A stretch of 33,049 nucleotides of DNA, from positions 1 through 33,049 of the forward strand of contig CAXPZW010000043.1 of the NCBI GenBank assembly GCA_964221845.1. Reading direction: 5' to 3'. The position numbers were made by a program, and so were the translations under genes. The notes beneath the pieces were generated by a model. It was not told where the DNA came from. It saw only the letters and a list, made by a program, of their open reading frames with translations, and ran no database searches. Below, piece by piece: positions 1 through 8,304 of the stretch; within the stretch, counting starts at the first letter, position 1; the number at the start of each line of letters is the position of its first letter. The DNA comes from CAXPZW01 sp964221845 (lineage in GTDB: Bacteria > Bacteroidota > Bacteroidia > Flavobacteriales_D > Sanyastnellaceae).

Positions 1-1
1 G

Positions 2-106
2 GCCAACGTGCGCGCACTGGACGTATCAGCACTGCCTGCAGGTGTATACACCTTACAAGTGCTCACGGCCCAAGGCCCTGCACAACAAGCTGTGGTGATC
101 CGCTAA
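2..106 (+). CDS. C-terminal end of a T9SS type A sorting-domain protein (partial)
   Basis: Only the last 34 codons are in the window; the start lies upstream. The readable tail has the pattern LDVSALPAGVYTLQVLTAQG followed by a short basic end (VVIR) and a TAA stop. The 'LPAGVYxLQV' strand pair close to the stop is the usual ending of the Por secretion (type IX) C-terminal sorting domain, which directs export across the outer membrane in Bacteroidota and is removed on the surface. The function of the passenger part cannot be told. A strong terminator lies 25 bases after the stop, so this gene ends its own transcription unit. Confidence 0.75.
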   Translation, partial: ANVRALDVSALPAGVYTLQVLTAQGPAQQAVVIR

Positions 107-130
107 CCACAGCCAACGCATTGCAAAGAA

Positions 131-160
131 CCCCTGTTCCTTTCGGAGCAGGGGTTTTTT
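131..160 (+). terminator. Intrinsic terminator after the T9SS gene
   Basis: A 10-bp stem (131-140 with 145-154, one G-T wobble) and a TTTC loop are followed directly by six T residues. It separates the upstream secreted-protein gene from guaA. Confidence 0.9.
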
Positions 161-253
161 ATGTGCTGAAATCAGTTTGTTTCGTGGATTCAAAAGCACG
201 CATACTGGCCAAGGGGGAAAGGTTGTGCAAAAACCGCATGCAGCGCCTATGGG

Positions 254-268
254 CACCCCGCGCGGGTG
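254..268 (+). promoter_or_regulatory. Inverted repeat next to the guaA -7 box
   Basis: CACCC-CGCGC-GGGTG is a perfect 5-bp inverted repeat with a GC-only centre; the inner ten bases (257-266) are themselves palindromic. It ends two bases before the guaA -7 box, where a repressor or activator would contact the promoter. No regulator is identified; it could be a chance GC palindrome. Confidence 0.3.
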
Positions 269-270
269 TG

Positions 271-278
271 TAATTTTG
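271..278 (+). promoter_or_regulatory. -7 promoter box for guaA
   Basis: TAATTTTG fits the Bacteroidota -7 consensus TAnnTTTG exactly. It lies only four bases before the guaA ATG at 283, so transcription is expected to start at or next to the start codon (leaderless mRNA). No clear -33 TTG is seen at the usual distance. Confidence 0.65.
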
Positions 279-282
279 TGCC

Positions 283-1815
283 ATGCAAGAAACCGTCTTG
301 ATCCTGGACTTTGGTTCGCAATACACCCAGCTCATTGCGCGCCGCATCCGTGAGCTGAATGTCTATTCAGAAATCCACCCGTGGAACAAGGTGCCCGAGA
401 TTGGCCCCAACATCAAAGGTGTCATCCTTTCAGGCAGCCCGTTTTCGGTGCGCGATGAAAAGGCCCCTGTGCCGGATTTGAGCGCCATCCGTGGCCAACT
501 GCCGTTGCTGGGGGTGTGCTATGGCGCACAGTTCCTGGCTCACAGTTCAGGCGGTACGGTTGAAGCTTCTGAACACCGCGAATACGGACGCGCCCACCTG
601 GCCAAGGTGCAGGGCGACTCTCCGCTGTTCAAAGGTGTGAACCAGGGCTCGCAAGTGTGGATGAGCCACGGCGATACCATCACTTCGCTCCCCTCCAACT
701 TCAATGTGCTCTGCAGCACCGACGATGTGGAGTACGCCGGTTATTCCATCGAAGGCGAGTCCACTTGGGCCATCCAGTTCCACCCCGAGGTGTACCACTC
801 CACCGACGGCAAGCAACTACTCGAAAACTTTGTGATCGGGCTCTGCGGATGCAAAGGCGATTGGACCCCCCAGTCGTTCGCAGACGAGACCATCGCGGGC
901 TTGAAAGCCAAACTCGGTAACGACAAAGTCATCCTCGGCCTCTCTGGAGGGGTGGATTCGACGGTGGCGGCCGTCCTTCTGCACAAAGCCATCGGCGAAA
1001 ACCTGCACTGCATCTTCGTAGACAACGGACTGCTGCGCAAAAACGAATTCGAGTCGGTACTCGAGGGCTACGAAGGCCTCGGACTGAACGTCAAAGGCGT
1101 GCGCGCTGGCGACCTGTTCTACGCCGCACTCGCTGGAGAGTCTGACCCAGAAAAGAAGCGCAAAGCCATTGGCAAGGTGTTCATCGATGTGTTCGATGCG
1201 GAATCGGCCAAGGTGGAAGGTGCGCGCTGGTTGGGGCAGGGCACCATTTACCCAGACGTGATTGAATCGGTATCGGCCACAGGAGGTCCCTCGGCTACCA
1301 TCAAGTCGCACCACAACGTAGGCGGCTTGCCCGATTACATGAAGCTCGAAGTGGTAGAGCCGCTTCGTTTGCTGTTCAAAGATGAGGTGCGCCGCGTGGG
1401 CAAGGCCCTGGGCATTCCTCAAACCATCCTCGGACGCCACCCCTTCCCAGGACCGGGCTTGGGCATCCGCATCTTGGGCGACATCACTCCAGAAAAAGTG
1501 CGCATCCTTCAGGAAGTGGATCACATCTGGGTTCAAGGCCTCAAAGACAATGGCTTGTACGACGACGTTTGGCAAGCTGGCGCCATCCTGCTCCCGGTGC
1601 AAAGCGTGGGCGTGATGGGCGACGAACGGACCTACGAAAACGCCGTTGCCCTGCGCGCGGTGACCTCTACCGACGGCATGACTGCCGACTGGTGTCACCT
1701 GCCGTATGAAGTTTTGGCACGCATTTCGAACGACATCATCAACAAAGTGCGCGGCATCAACCGGGTGGTTTACGATATTTCATCCAAACCTCCCGCCACC
1801 ATTGAGTGGGAATAA
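283..1815 (+). CDS. guaA: GMP synthase (glutamine-hydrolysing)
   Basis: Converts XMP to GMP with ATP and glutamine, the last step of guanine nucleotide synthesis, in the cytoplasm. The 510-residue product has the full architecture: an N-terminal class I glutamine amidotransferase with nucleophile Cys79 in GVCYGAQ and the His167/Glu169 pair in QFHPEV, then the ATP pyrophosphatase domain with the P-loop SGGVDS (221-226), and the GMPS dimerisation domain ending in the conserved PPATIEWE. The family is usually about 510-525 residues, so the gene is complete. The ATG at 283 is chosen because the protein begins at the family's first strand (VLILDFGSQYTQ). The next gene follows after 27 bases, suggesting cotranscription. 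It has its own -7 box at 271-278. Confidence 0.97.
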   Translation: MQETVLILDFGSQYTQLIARRIRELNVYSEIHPWNKVPEIGPNIKGVILSGSPFSVRDEKAPVPDLSAIRGQLPLLGVCYGAQFLAHSSGGTVEASEHREYGRAHLAKVQGDSPLFKGVNQGSQVWMSHGDTITSLPSNFNVLCSTDDVEYAGYSIEGESTWAIQFHPEVYHSTDGKQLLENFVIGLCGCKGDWTPQSFADETIAGLKAKLGNDKVILGLSGGVDSTVAAVLLHKAIGENLHCIFVDNGLLRKNEFESVLEGYEGLGLNVKGVRAGDLFYAALAGESDPEKKRKAIGKVFIDVFDAESAKVEGARWLGQGTIYPDVIESVSATGGPSATIKSHHNVGGLPDYMKLEVVEPLRLLFKDEVRRVGKALGIPQTILGRHPFPGPGLGIRILGDITPEKVRILQEVDHIWVQGLKDNGLYDDVWQAGAILLPVQSVGVMGDERTYENAVALRAVTSTDGMTADWCHLPYEVLARISNDIINKVRGINRVVYDISSKPPATIEWE

Positions 1816-1842
1816 ACCCCTGTCGCGCCGCGTCTATACTGT

Positions 1843-3708
1843 ATGCAAGCACTTCGCATCATCGCCGTGCTCTCCCTGGTTTGCCTGGCAAACATCGCCT
1901 CAGCCCAGGTGGATGTGGTCACCCAGACCATCGATGGCAAACCGCATTACGTTCACCGGGTGGAACCCGGACACACCCTCTATGCCATCTCGCGCCTGTA
2001 CAAGGTGGACATCGAGGACATCCTGCGTCAGAATCCGGATGCGGCCGATGGACTGCAGATTGGTCAAACCCTGACCATTACCGTCCCGGAAGAAGCCGAT
2101 CTGGACAAATGGGAAAACCCCATTGACATCCGTGACGGCCTGCTCATCCACAAAGTCAACCGCGGTGAGACGTTGTTTGCCATTGCTCGCCAATACAAGG
2201 TGGACATCAACGACATCCTGGATCAGAACCCTGGCGTGGCGGACGGCTTACGCAAAGGACAAGAACTCCGCATCCCGTTCAACGACGTGGAGGAAGCAGA
2301 CATCACCCTGCCCGAACCTGAATTGGCCGTGACGCCGGCCGGCCCAGACAGCCTGCTCACCCACGAGGTGATTCCCGGTCAGACCTTGTATGGCATCTCC
2401 AAGCAGTACAACGTCCAAATCGGCGAGCTCGAAGCCCTCAATCCTGACTTGGTACAGGGCCTCAAAGCGGGCCAAGTCCTGCGCCTCCCGCTGCCCAACC
2501 CAGACTTCAACAAAACGACCACCGAAGAGGTGACCCCGCCTGACACCCAGTCCACTTGGGAAAACCTGAAGGAAACTGTTTTGCTCGGCGGCAACCCCAT
2601 GAAGGACAGCTACACCATTTCGATGTTGTTGCCGTTTCACGTGCAAGGGGTAGACACGGCCATGCTGAGCCGGAAGGAACGCGCCTTGCAAGACATTGCG
2701 TTGCAGATGTACCGCGGTGCTTCGATGGCCATGGATTCCTTGGCGCTGCGCGGACTGAATGCGCAGGTAGGGGTGTACGATGTACAAGGCAAAGAAACCC
2801 AGCTCAATGGGTTGCTGAAAGATCCTATGGTACGCCGCAGTGACGTGGTGATTGGACCGCTCCAACGCTCGGCCATGGATGCGGTGGCCGGAGATTTGGG
2901 AGCCAAAGGTGCGCACTTGGTGTGCCCGGTACCGCAGTCCAACAAAGTATTGCTCAGCCACCCCAACCTCAGTAAAACGGTGGCCTCTTCGCTCAGCCAA
3001 ATGGAGGCCATGGGCGCCTACATTGCCCGTACCCACCAAGACGCCAACGTGGTGGTGCTCAACAGCACAGACACGCGCGACGTGCGCAACGTTTTGTTCT
3101 TCCAAAACGCTTACCATGCCGCCGTGGCCAACCACCCCGCTGCGGTGACCCAGCAATTGGTGGAGCTCAACCCCAGCGGACGCACTGCAGGTGCGGTTTC
3201 CAGTGCCTTGCGCCCTGGCATTCCCAACGTGGTGGTGGCGCCCATCCAAGACAAATCGGTGTTGCAGGATTTGCTGACCAAACTCGGACTCACCGACGAC
3301 ATCGAGATCACCCTTTATGGCATGGAAACCTGGCTCGGGTACGACCTGATTGACATGGAGTACAAGGAGCGTTTCCACATCACCGTGCCTTCGGCGGCCT
3401 ACGTGGATTACACCCGCGAGGACGTACAGGCCTTTGCGGCAGCCTACCGTGAGGCGTTTGACACCGATCCTGGGAAGTACGCCTTTGCCGGTTACGACGC
3501 AGCACTTTACTACGGTACTGGCCTGTTGCAGCACGGCACGTTGTTTTCGGCGCGCTTTGGCATGTGGGAGACGCCAGGCCTGTTGAGCACCGGCTACGAC
3601 TTCCGCAAGACCGGCGTGGAATCCGGATTCGAAAACACTTACTGCGTGCTGTTGCGGCACGAGGAATACCAACTCAAGCCCCTCTCCATCGATGGTGACC
3701 AGCCGTGA
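1843..3708 (+). CDS. Exported protein with three LysM domains and a type I periplasmic-binding fold
   Basis: The 621-residue product starts with a signal peptide (about 1-21, ending NIASA before Gln22). Three LysM domains follow at about 36-80, 101-145 and 172-216, each with the pattern GxTLYxIS and xxNPxxxxGLxxGQ; LysM binds the glycan chains of peptidoglycan. Residues from about 255 onward resemble the LivK-like type I periplasmic-binding fold (YTISMLLPFHVQG, then DVVIGPLQ, and the late AFAGYDAALYYG). Such fusions are common in Bacteroidota, usually as lone proteins without transporter genes, so a cell-wall or regulatory role is more likely than nutrient uptake; the ligand is unknown. It lies 27 bases after guaA and overlaps hemF by 17 bases. 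Confidence 0.85.
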   Translation: MQALRIIAVLSLVCLANIASAQVDVVTQTIDGKPHYVHRVEPGHTLYAISRLYKVDIEDILRQNPDAADGLQIGQTLTITVPEEADLDKWENPIDIRDGLLIHKVNRGETLFAIARQYKVDINDILDQNPGVADGLRKGQELRIPFNDVEEADITLPEPELAVTPAGPDSLLTHEVIPGQTLYGISKQYNVQIGELEALNPDLVQGLKAGQVLRLPLPNPDFNKTTTEEVTPPDTQSTWENLKETVLLGGNPMKDSYTISMLLPFHVQGVDTAMLSRKERALQDIALQMYRGASMAMDSLALRGLNAQVGVYDVQGKETQLNGLLKDPMVRRSDVVIGPLQRSAMDAVAGDLGAKGAHLVCPVPQSNKVLLSHPNLSKTVASSLSQMEAMGAYIARTHQDANVVVLNSTDTRDVRNVLFFQNAYHAAVANHPAAVTQQLVELNPSGRTAGAVSSALRPGIPNVVVAPIQDKSVLQDLLTKLGLTDDIEITLYGMETWLGYDLIDMEYKERFHITVPSAAYVDYTREDVQAFAAAYREAFDTDPGKYAFAGYDAALYYGTGLLQHGTLFSARFGMWETPGLLSTGYDFRKTGVESGFENTYCVLLRHEEYQLKPLSIDGDQP

Positions 3709-4597
3709 GATTGCTGCGCGTTTTGAAACGTTGCAGGACAGTATTTGTGACCGACTTGAAGCCCTTGATGGCCGCGCGAAGTTTGTAGAAGATCCTTGGA
3801 AGCGCCCTGGTGGTGGAGGCGGGCGCACCCGCGTGATCAGCCACGGAAACCTGTTGGAAAAAGGCGGGGTCAACTTCTCGGCCGTGCACGGCGATTTGCC
3901 TCCCTTGATGCAAAAGCACTTTGGGGTGGAAGACGCCACCTTCTTTGCCACTGGAGTCAGCATTGTATTGCACCCGTCGCACCCGCTGGTGCCCATCATC
4001 CACATGAACGTCCGCTACTTTGAGATGTCGGATGGCAAACGGTGGTTTGGAGGCGGCATTGACCTGACCCCACACTATGTGGCGGCGGAGGACGCACAGT
4101 TCTTTCACCAACAGCTCAAAAACACCTGCGAAGCTCACCCCGACGGCGACTACGACCGCTTCAAGGAATGGGCGGACAACTACTTCTTCATCCCACACCG
4201 TGACGAAACGCGTGGGGTCGGGGGCATTTTCTTTGACCACCTCATGCCCGAAGACGACGCCCACTTGGAGCGCCTGTTTGACTACGTGGTGGCCGTAGGG
4301 GAGACCTTTGCGCCCACCTACGAGGAGCTGGCCCGCCGTCACATGCACAAGCCTTTTACCGACGCCCACAAAGAATGGCAACGCATCCGCCGCGGCCGCT
4401 ACGTGGAATTCAACCTGGTCTACGACCGCGGCACCAAATTCGGCCTGGAAACCAACGGCCGCATCGAGTCCATCCTCATGAGCTTGCCCGAACACGCCAG
4501 TTGGATGTACAACCACCAACCGGTAGCAGGCTCCGAGGAGCGCAACACACTGGATTTGCTTAAGAAAGGGGTGGATTGGCTTGCTTCCAGTGTTTAG
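3692..4597 (+). CDS. hemF: Oxygen-dependent coproporphyrinogen III oxidase
   Basis: Catalyses the oxidative decarboxylation of coproporphyrinogen III to protoporphyrinogen IX in heme synthesis, using O2. The 301-residue sequence has the family signatures: DPWKRPGGGGGRTRVI near 34-49, GVNFSAVHG, the ATGVSIVLHPSHPLVP strand, FGGGIDLTPHY, and RRGRYVEFNLVYDRGTKFGL near the C-terminus. Length is typical (about 300). The ATG at 3692 gives a 17-base overlap with the LysM gene, and no better start exists downstream, so translation is probably coupled to that gene. The stop codon touches the left arm of the inverted-repeat element at 4597. Presence of HemF indicates aerobic or microaerobic life. Confidence 0.96.
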   Translation: MVTSREIAARFETLQDSICDRLEALDGRAKFVEDPWKRPGGGGGRTRVISHGNLLEKGGVNFSAVHGDLPPLMQKHFGVEDATFFATGVSIVLHPSHPLVPIIHMNVRYFEMSDGKRWFGGGIDLTPHYVAAEDAQFFHQQLKNTCEAHPDGDYDRFKEWADNYFFIPHRDETRGVGGIFFDHLMPEDDAHLERLFDYVVAVGETFAPTYEELARRHMHKPFTDAHKEWQRIRRGRYVEFNLVYDRGTKFGLETNGRIESILMSLPEHASWMYNHQPVAGSEERNTLDLLKKGVDWLASSV

Positions 4598-4926
4598 TGG
4601 AAGTGCAAGGGGTTAGTGCAAGGCTTTTTTTGGGCTCAGCGCACCTCCCGCCGCCCGAACCTCCCACCTCCCAAAAGTTCCCCCGCATTTCGCATACGAC
4701 CCAAGTACACCCGTTTATACTCGAATCTAAACGGGTAAGAAGCGGGTATACCCGGATATAAACGGATAGAAGCGTTTAAACCCGGTTCGCTTTAAACTTG
4801 GTTGAGAAATTTACGGGTGGGTGGATGGGGGCGGAGGTGGCAACCCCTGCAAATAGCCACTCTTCACTCTTCACTTTTAACTCCCTCACCACCAACGCCC
4901 CTTGCACTAACCGCTTGCACTTCCAC
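4597..4926. repeat. 330-bp non-coding element bounded by 27-bp inverted repeats
   Basis: The arms at 4597-4623 and 4900-4926 are reverse complements at 26 of 27 positions (mismatch at 4913). Each arm holds two direct copies of AGTGCAAG spaced 13 bases apart. The left arm begins on the last base of the hemF stop codon. The interior carries no convincing gene; it has a T-run (4625-4631), the palindrome cluster at 4709-4778, and a pyrimidine-rich stretch (4858-4890). No target-site duplication was seen. It looks like a MITE-like or REP-like unit, but no mobility gene is present and copies elsewhere in the genome cannot be seen here. Confidence 0.6.
4709..4778. repeat. Nested palindromes within the inverted-repeat element
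   Basis: Three perfect inverted repeats follow each other: ACCCGTTTA (4709-4717) with TAAACGGGT (4728-4736); the 12-bp palindrome CGGGTATACCCG (4743-4754); and TAAACG (4759-4764) with CGTTTA (4773-4778). The segment is also a degenerate direct repeat of about 27 bases (AAACGG..AGAAGCG..ACCCGG, starting at 4729 and 4760). It lies in the middle of the 4597-4926 element. Confidence 0.7.
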
Positions 4927-4934
4927 TTCCACCC

Positions 4935-4966
4935 AAAGAAAAAGCCTCACCAAACGGCGAGGCTTT
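4935..4966 (-). terminator. Intrinsic terminator after lolA
   Basis: On the minus strand an 11-bp stem (AAAGCCTCGCC paired with GGTGAGGCTTT, one wobble) with a GTTT loop is followed by a T-rich run (TTCTTT). It ends the ftsK-lolA unit just outside the right arm of the inverted-repeat element. Confidence 0.85.
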
Positions 4967-4992
4967 CACAGGGGTTATGGCTTTTTCTTCTC

Positions 4993-5631
4993 TTATCTGT
5001 TGTCAATGACCTCCACTCCTGGATGTCCTTTCACACTGAAGGTGAAGGTGCTGTCAGGCAAGTCCTTGCCCGTCTCAAAAGAGGTGATGTTGTAGACCAT
5101 TTCGGTGCCGTCCTTGCCTTTCACCACCACTTGGGTGACCTCCATCTTGACTTTGTCCACCCACATGGTGATGGTGTGGTAGGTTTTTTCCTTGGGGTCC
5201 TCAGGGTAGAGGTTGATTTTGTGGCAATCGGCGCCGCCTACTTTTTCAGAGCCCACGAGTTCGTGCTTGAAGTCGTCTTCCCAAATGGTAAACATCTTCG
5301 AAGGGGACAGGGTGCCGTCTTCCACGTCTTCGAGGTAGTCGATCATGGCTTCGTTGAGCTCCTTGTCGTAGGTGGTCAGGCTCTCGCCGTCTGAGTAAAT
5401 TTCGTAGTTGCCCAGCACGGCTTTGTACTTCTCGCCCTTGAGCTGGATGGAGCCCTTTTGGGTTTGATCAATGCCGCTCTGCTTATCCACGATGCGCTGG
5501 GTGAACTGCGCGTCAATGGTGGAGTAGCCCTTGGCTTTGTTGCTGAGCTTGTCGAGGATGGCCTTGGAGTCTTGTCCAAAGGCGGTGGCCGAAATCAATA
5601 CGGCCGAAAGAAGGAGTGCGATACGTCCCAT
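4993..5631 (-). CDS. lolA: LolA-like outer-membrane lipoprotein carrier
   Basis: Periplasmic chaperone that takes lipoproteins released from the inner membrane and carries them towards the outer membrane. The 212-residue product has a signal peptide (about 1-19, ending SATAFG before Gln20) followed by a LolA-type half-barrel: the starting helix DSKAILDKLSNKAKGYSTI, the strand DAQFTQ, then alternating strands, with MWVDKVKMEVTQ and a closing PDSTFTFS. Bacteroidota LolA homologues are divergent but have this order. It starts 21 bases after the ftsK stop and is likely transcribed with it; a terminator follows. The fold family is fairly sure, the exact partner proteins are inferred. Confidence 0.85.
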   Translation of the reverse strand: MGRIALLLSAVLISATAFGQDSKAILDKLSNKAKGYSTIDAQFTQRIVDKQSGIDQTQKGSIQLKGEKYKAVLGNYEIYSDGESLTTYDKELNEAMIDYLEDVEDGTLSPSKMFTIWEDDFKHELVGSEKVGGADCHKINLYPEDPKEKTYHTITMWVDKVKMEVTQVVVKGKDGTEMVYNITSFETGKDLPDSTFTFSVKGHPGVEVIDNR

Positions 5632-5652
5632 CTGCGTGCGTAAATGTGTTTG

Positions 5653-8268
5653 CTACGAGGGGTTATTCAAGAACTGTTCCAAAGCCATTTCATCGGGGAT
5701 GAGCACCTCGCGGGCCTTACTGCCTTTGAAGGGCCCAACCACCCCAGCTGCTTCCAGCTGGTCGATAAGGCGTCCGGCGCGGTTGTAGCCCAGTTTGAGC
5801 TTGCGCTGGATCAGTGAAGTGGAACCTTGTTGGTGCTGCACAATCACGCGTGCAGCCTCTTCAAACAACTCGTCGCGGTCTTCGTCGGCCAAGTTACCCA
5901 TTTCGGATTCCTCGCCCACCACCTCGGGCAGTAGAAGTGCATCGGGGTAGCCTTGCTGGCTGCCCACGAAGTCGCAGATTTCTTCGACCTCAGGGGTGTC
6001 AACAAAGCCGCATTGCAAGCGTACCAACTCAGATCCGGTACTGTACAGCATGTCTCCGCGTCCAATCAACTGGTCGGCACCTCCGGTATCTAGAATGGTG
6101 CGCGAATCAATCTTGGCGGTCACCCTAAACGCAATCCGCGCCGGGAAGTTGGCTTTGATGATACCGGTGATGATGTTCACCGAGGGGCGCTGGGTGGCAA
6201 TGATCAAGTGGATTCCGATCGCTCGGGCCAATTGGGCCAGTCGCGCAATGGGGGTTTCCACCTCCTTGCCAGCGGTCATGATCAAATCGGCGAACTCGTC
6301 CACCACCAGCACGATGTATGGCAAGTAACGGTGCCCGTTTTCGGGGTTGAGTTTGCGGGCCACGAACTTGGCGTTGTACTCCTTGATGTTTCGGCAAAGG
6401 GCATTTTTCAGCAGCTCGTAGCGCTGGTCCATCTCGATGCACAGCGAGTTCAAGGTCTTGACCACCTTGGAGGTATCAGTGATGATGGCCTCTTCCTCGT
6501 CGGGCAGTTTGGCCAGGTAGTGACGCTCAATCTTGTTGAACAGGGTCAGTTCTACCTTCTTGGGATCCACCAATACAAACTTGATCTGCGAGGGGTGCTT
6601 CTTGTAAAGCAGCGACACCAGAATCGCGTTCAGTCCTACCGACTTACCCTGTCCGGTTGCCCCCGCCATGAGCAGGTGAGGCATCTTGGCTAGGTTGGCC
6701 ACGTAGGTTTCGTTGGAGATGGTCTTGCCCAGCACCACTGGCAGCTCGTAATCGCTGTTCTGGAACTTTTCAGAAGCAATGAGCGACTTCATGCTCACGA
6801 TGCTCGGCTTGCTGTTGGGCACCTCGATACCAATGGTCCCCTTGCCCGGGATGGGGGCAATGATGCGGATACCGAGTGCCGCCAAGCTCAGGGCGATGTC
6901 GTCTTCGAGGTTCTTGATTTTGGAGATGCGCACCCCGGCTTCGGGGATGATCTCGTAAAGGGTGACCGTAGGACCAATGGTGGCCTTGATCTTGGAGACG
7001 CCGATTTTGTAGTTCTGCAGCGTCTCAACAATCTTGTTTTTGTTGGCCTCGAGTTCGGCTTTGTCGATGCTGAGTCCGCTGCCGCCGTGCTCGCTGAGCA
7101 GTTCAATGTGGGGCAGTTCAAAGCGCGACAGGTCCAGTTTGGGATCGTATTCACCAAACTGCTGCACGCGGTCGTCCAGTTCGGATTCGCTCAAGACCTT
7201 TTCTTCCTTGACTTCCTCGATGATCAACTCGTCTTCTTCGGTTGCGGCTTCGGCGACAGCCGGTGCGACACTCACCGTCGTTGCTTCTTCAGGGACTTCG
7301 GTTTCGAGCTCGAGGTCCATGTCGGGTTCCGGGGCGGGTGGAGCAGGAGCGGGCTCGGAGGCCTCGTCTTCCAGAATGAAGCTGATGGCGTCGTCCACCG
7401 CGTCGGTTTCGGGTGTCTCTGGGGCAGGAGGGAAGGCTTCGCCGAGTTCTTCGTCGGATTTAAACGGGCTCTCCTCGGGACGCAAGGTGTTGCCCGTGCC
7501 GGCCTCTTCGGCCTCGGCAGTGAGTTCGGCCTCAGGGTCGTCGTCGCGGTGGAACCAGTCTTTCCAATTCTCTTTGAGCCAGAGCAACGGCTTCTCGAAG
7601 TTGAACAGCACCACGGCCGCCATCACGAAGAAGATCACCAAGAAGGTGCCTACACGTCCGAGTGCAAACACGGCGCGTTCGGTCATGTAATGTCCGTAGC
7701 CGCCCACCAGGTTTTCGTTGCTGACAATCTCCAAGCGGTCGTCCACGCCTTCGGGCGTGGTATGGGTAAAGAAACCGATGACCACCGGCAGCACAAACAA
7801 GGTCAAGGTGGCCAGGCGGATGCTCTTGGCGATTGGCAACAGGTGTTTTTGGAACACAATGCGCCAGCCCAACAGGAAGGTCACAAAAGGAATGGCCAAG
7901 GCTGCGATGCCAAAGTAACGGTGCATCAGTAGCCAGGCGATGTGTGCGCCGCCTTTGCCCAACAGGTTGCGGTAGGCGGGGAGTTCGTCGCCGGCAGCGG
8001 TGCCTTCCACCAAACGCAAGTCGTGCTGGCCACTGAACAGGTAACTGACGCAGGCCAAGGCCACAAAGACGCTCACCAACAGCACAAAGGTGCCGCCGAT
8101 GCGTTGCACGCGGCGGTCCTGCAGCCAGGTTTGAAGCGCAGAGGGCGGGGCAGCCTTTTTGGACTTGCCTTTTGCTTTGCGCTTGCCGCTCGATGCTTTG
8201 GCTTTGGAGTCCCCAGCAGCACGGCTTTTGTTGGTGGGTTTGGCGGGTGTTTTTTTAAAGAGGCCCAC
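5653..8268 (-). CDS. ftsK: DNA translocase FtsK/SpoIIIE
   Basis: Septum-anchored motor that pumps chromosomal DNA during division and promotes dimer resolution at dif. The 871-residue protein has a basic N-terminus, four membrane spans (about 58-79, 107-137, 151-169, 205-223), an acidic linker rich in Glu, Ala and Pro (about 241-370), then the alpha/beta motor with Walker A GATGQGKS (536-543), Walker B LVVDEF (654-659) and the ATQRPS motif. The C-terminal winged-helix gamma domain, which reads KOPS sequences, is present (STSLIQRKLKLGYNRAGRLI). The start is a GTG (8268): it gives MGLFKK and lies about 24 bases after the expected start of transcription from the box at 8297-8304. lolA follows after 21 bases. 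Confidence 0.96.
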   Translation of the reverse strand: MGLFKKTPAKPTNKSRAAGDSKAKASSGKRKAKGKSKKAAPPSALQTWLQDRRVQRIGGTFVLLVSVFVALACVSYLFSGQHDLRLVEGTAAGDELPAYRNLLGKGGAHIAWLLMHRYFGIAALAIPFVTFLLGWRIVFQKHLLPIAKSIRLATLTLFVLPVVIGFFTHTTPEGVDDRLEIVSNENLVGGYGHYMTERAVFALGRVGTFLVIFFVMAAVVLFNFEKPLLWLKENWKDWFHRDDDPEAELTAEAEEAGTGNTLRPEESPFKSDEELGEAFPPAPETPETDAVDDAISFILEDEASEPAPAPPAPEPDMDLELETEVPEEATTVSVAPAVAEAATEEDELIIEEVKEEKVLSESELDDRVQQFGEYDPKLDLSRFELPHIELLSEHGGSGLSIDKAELEANKNKIVETLQNYKIGVSKIKATIGPTVTLYEIIPEAGVRISKIKNLEDDIALSLAALGIRIIAPIPGKGTIGIEVPNSKPSIVSMKSLIASEKFQNSDYELPVVLGKTISNETYVANLAKMPHLLMAGATGQGKSVGLNAILVSLLYKKHPSQIKFVLVDPKKVELTLFNKIERHYLAKLPDEEEAIITDTSKVVKTLNSLCIEMDQRYELLKNALCRNIKEYNAKFVARKLNPENGHRYLPYIVLVVDEFADLIMTAGKEVETPIARLAQLARAIGIHLIIATQRPSVNIITGIIKANFPARIAFRVTAKIDSRTILDTGGADQLIGRGDMLYSTGSELVRLQCGFVDTPEVEEICDFVGSQQGYPDALLLPEVVGEESEMGNLADEDRDELFEEAARVIVQHQQGSTSLIQRKLKLGYNRAGRLIDQLEAAGVVGPFKGSKAREVLIPDEMALEQFLNNPS

Positions 8269-8296
8269 AGGCAGAAAAAATGAGGTACGAAACCAC

Positions 8297-8304
8297 CAAA
8301 GTTA
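8297..8304 (-). promoter_or_regulatory. -7 promoter box for ftsK-lolA
   Basis: The minus strand reads TAACTTTG, an exact match to TAnnTTTG. The box lies 28 bases before the GTG start of ftsK, leaving an untranslated leader of roughly 24 bases. It diverges from the rpmG promoter. Confidence 0.65.

Noticed and set aside
4584..4631. Terminator for hemF
   Set aside because: A hairpin CTTCCA/TGGAAG (4584-4603) exists, but the T-run (4625-4631) is over 20 bases away, so it is not a standard terminator.
4798..5394. Open frame of about 200 codons on the + strand
   Set aside because: It runs antisense to lolA, whose signal peptide and domain are clear, and its composition is that of a shadow frame.
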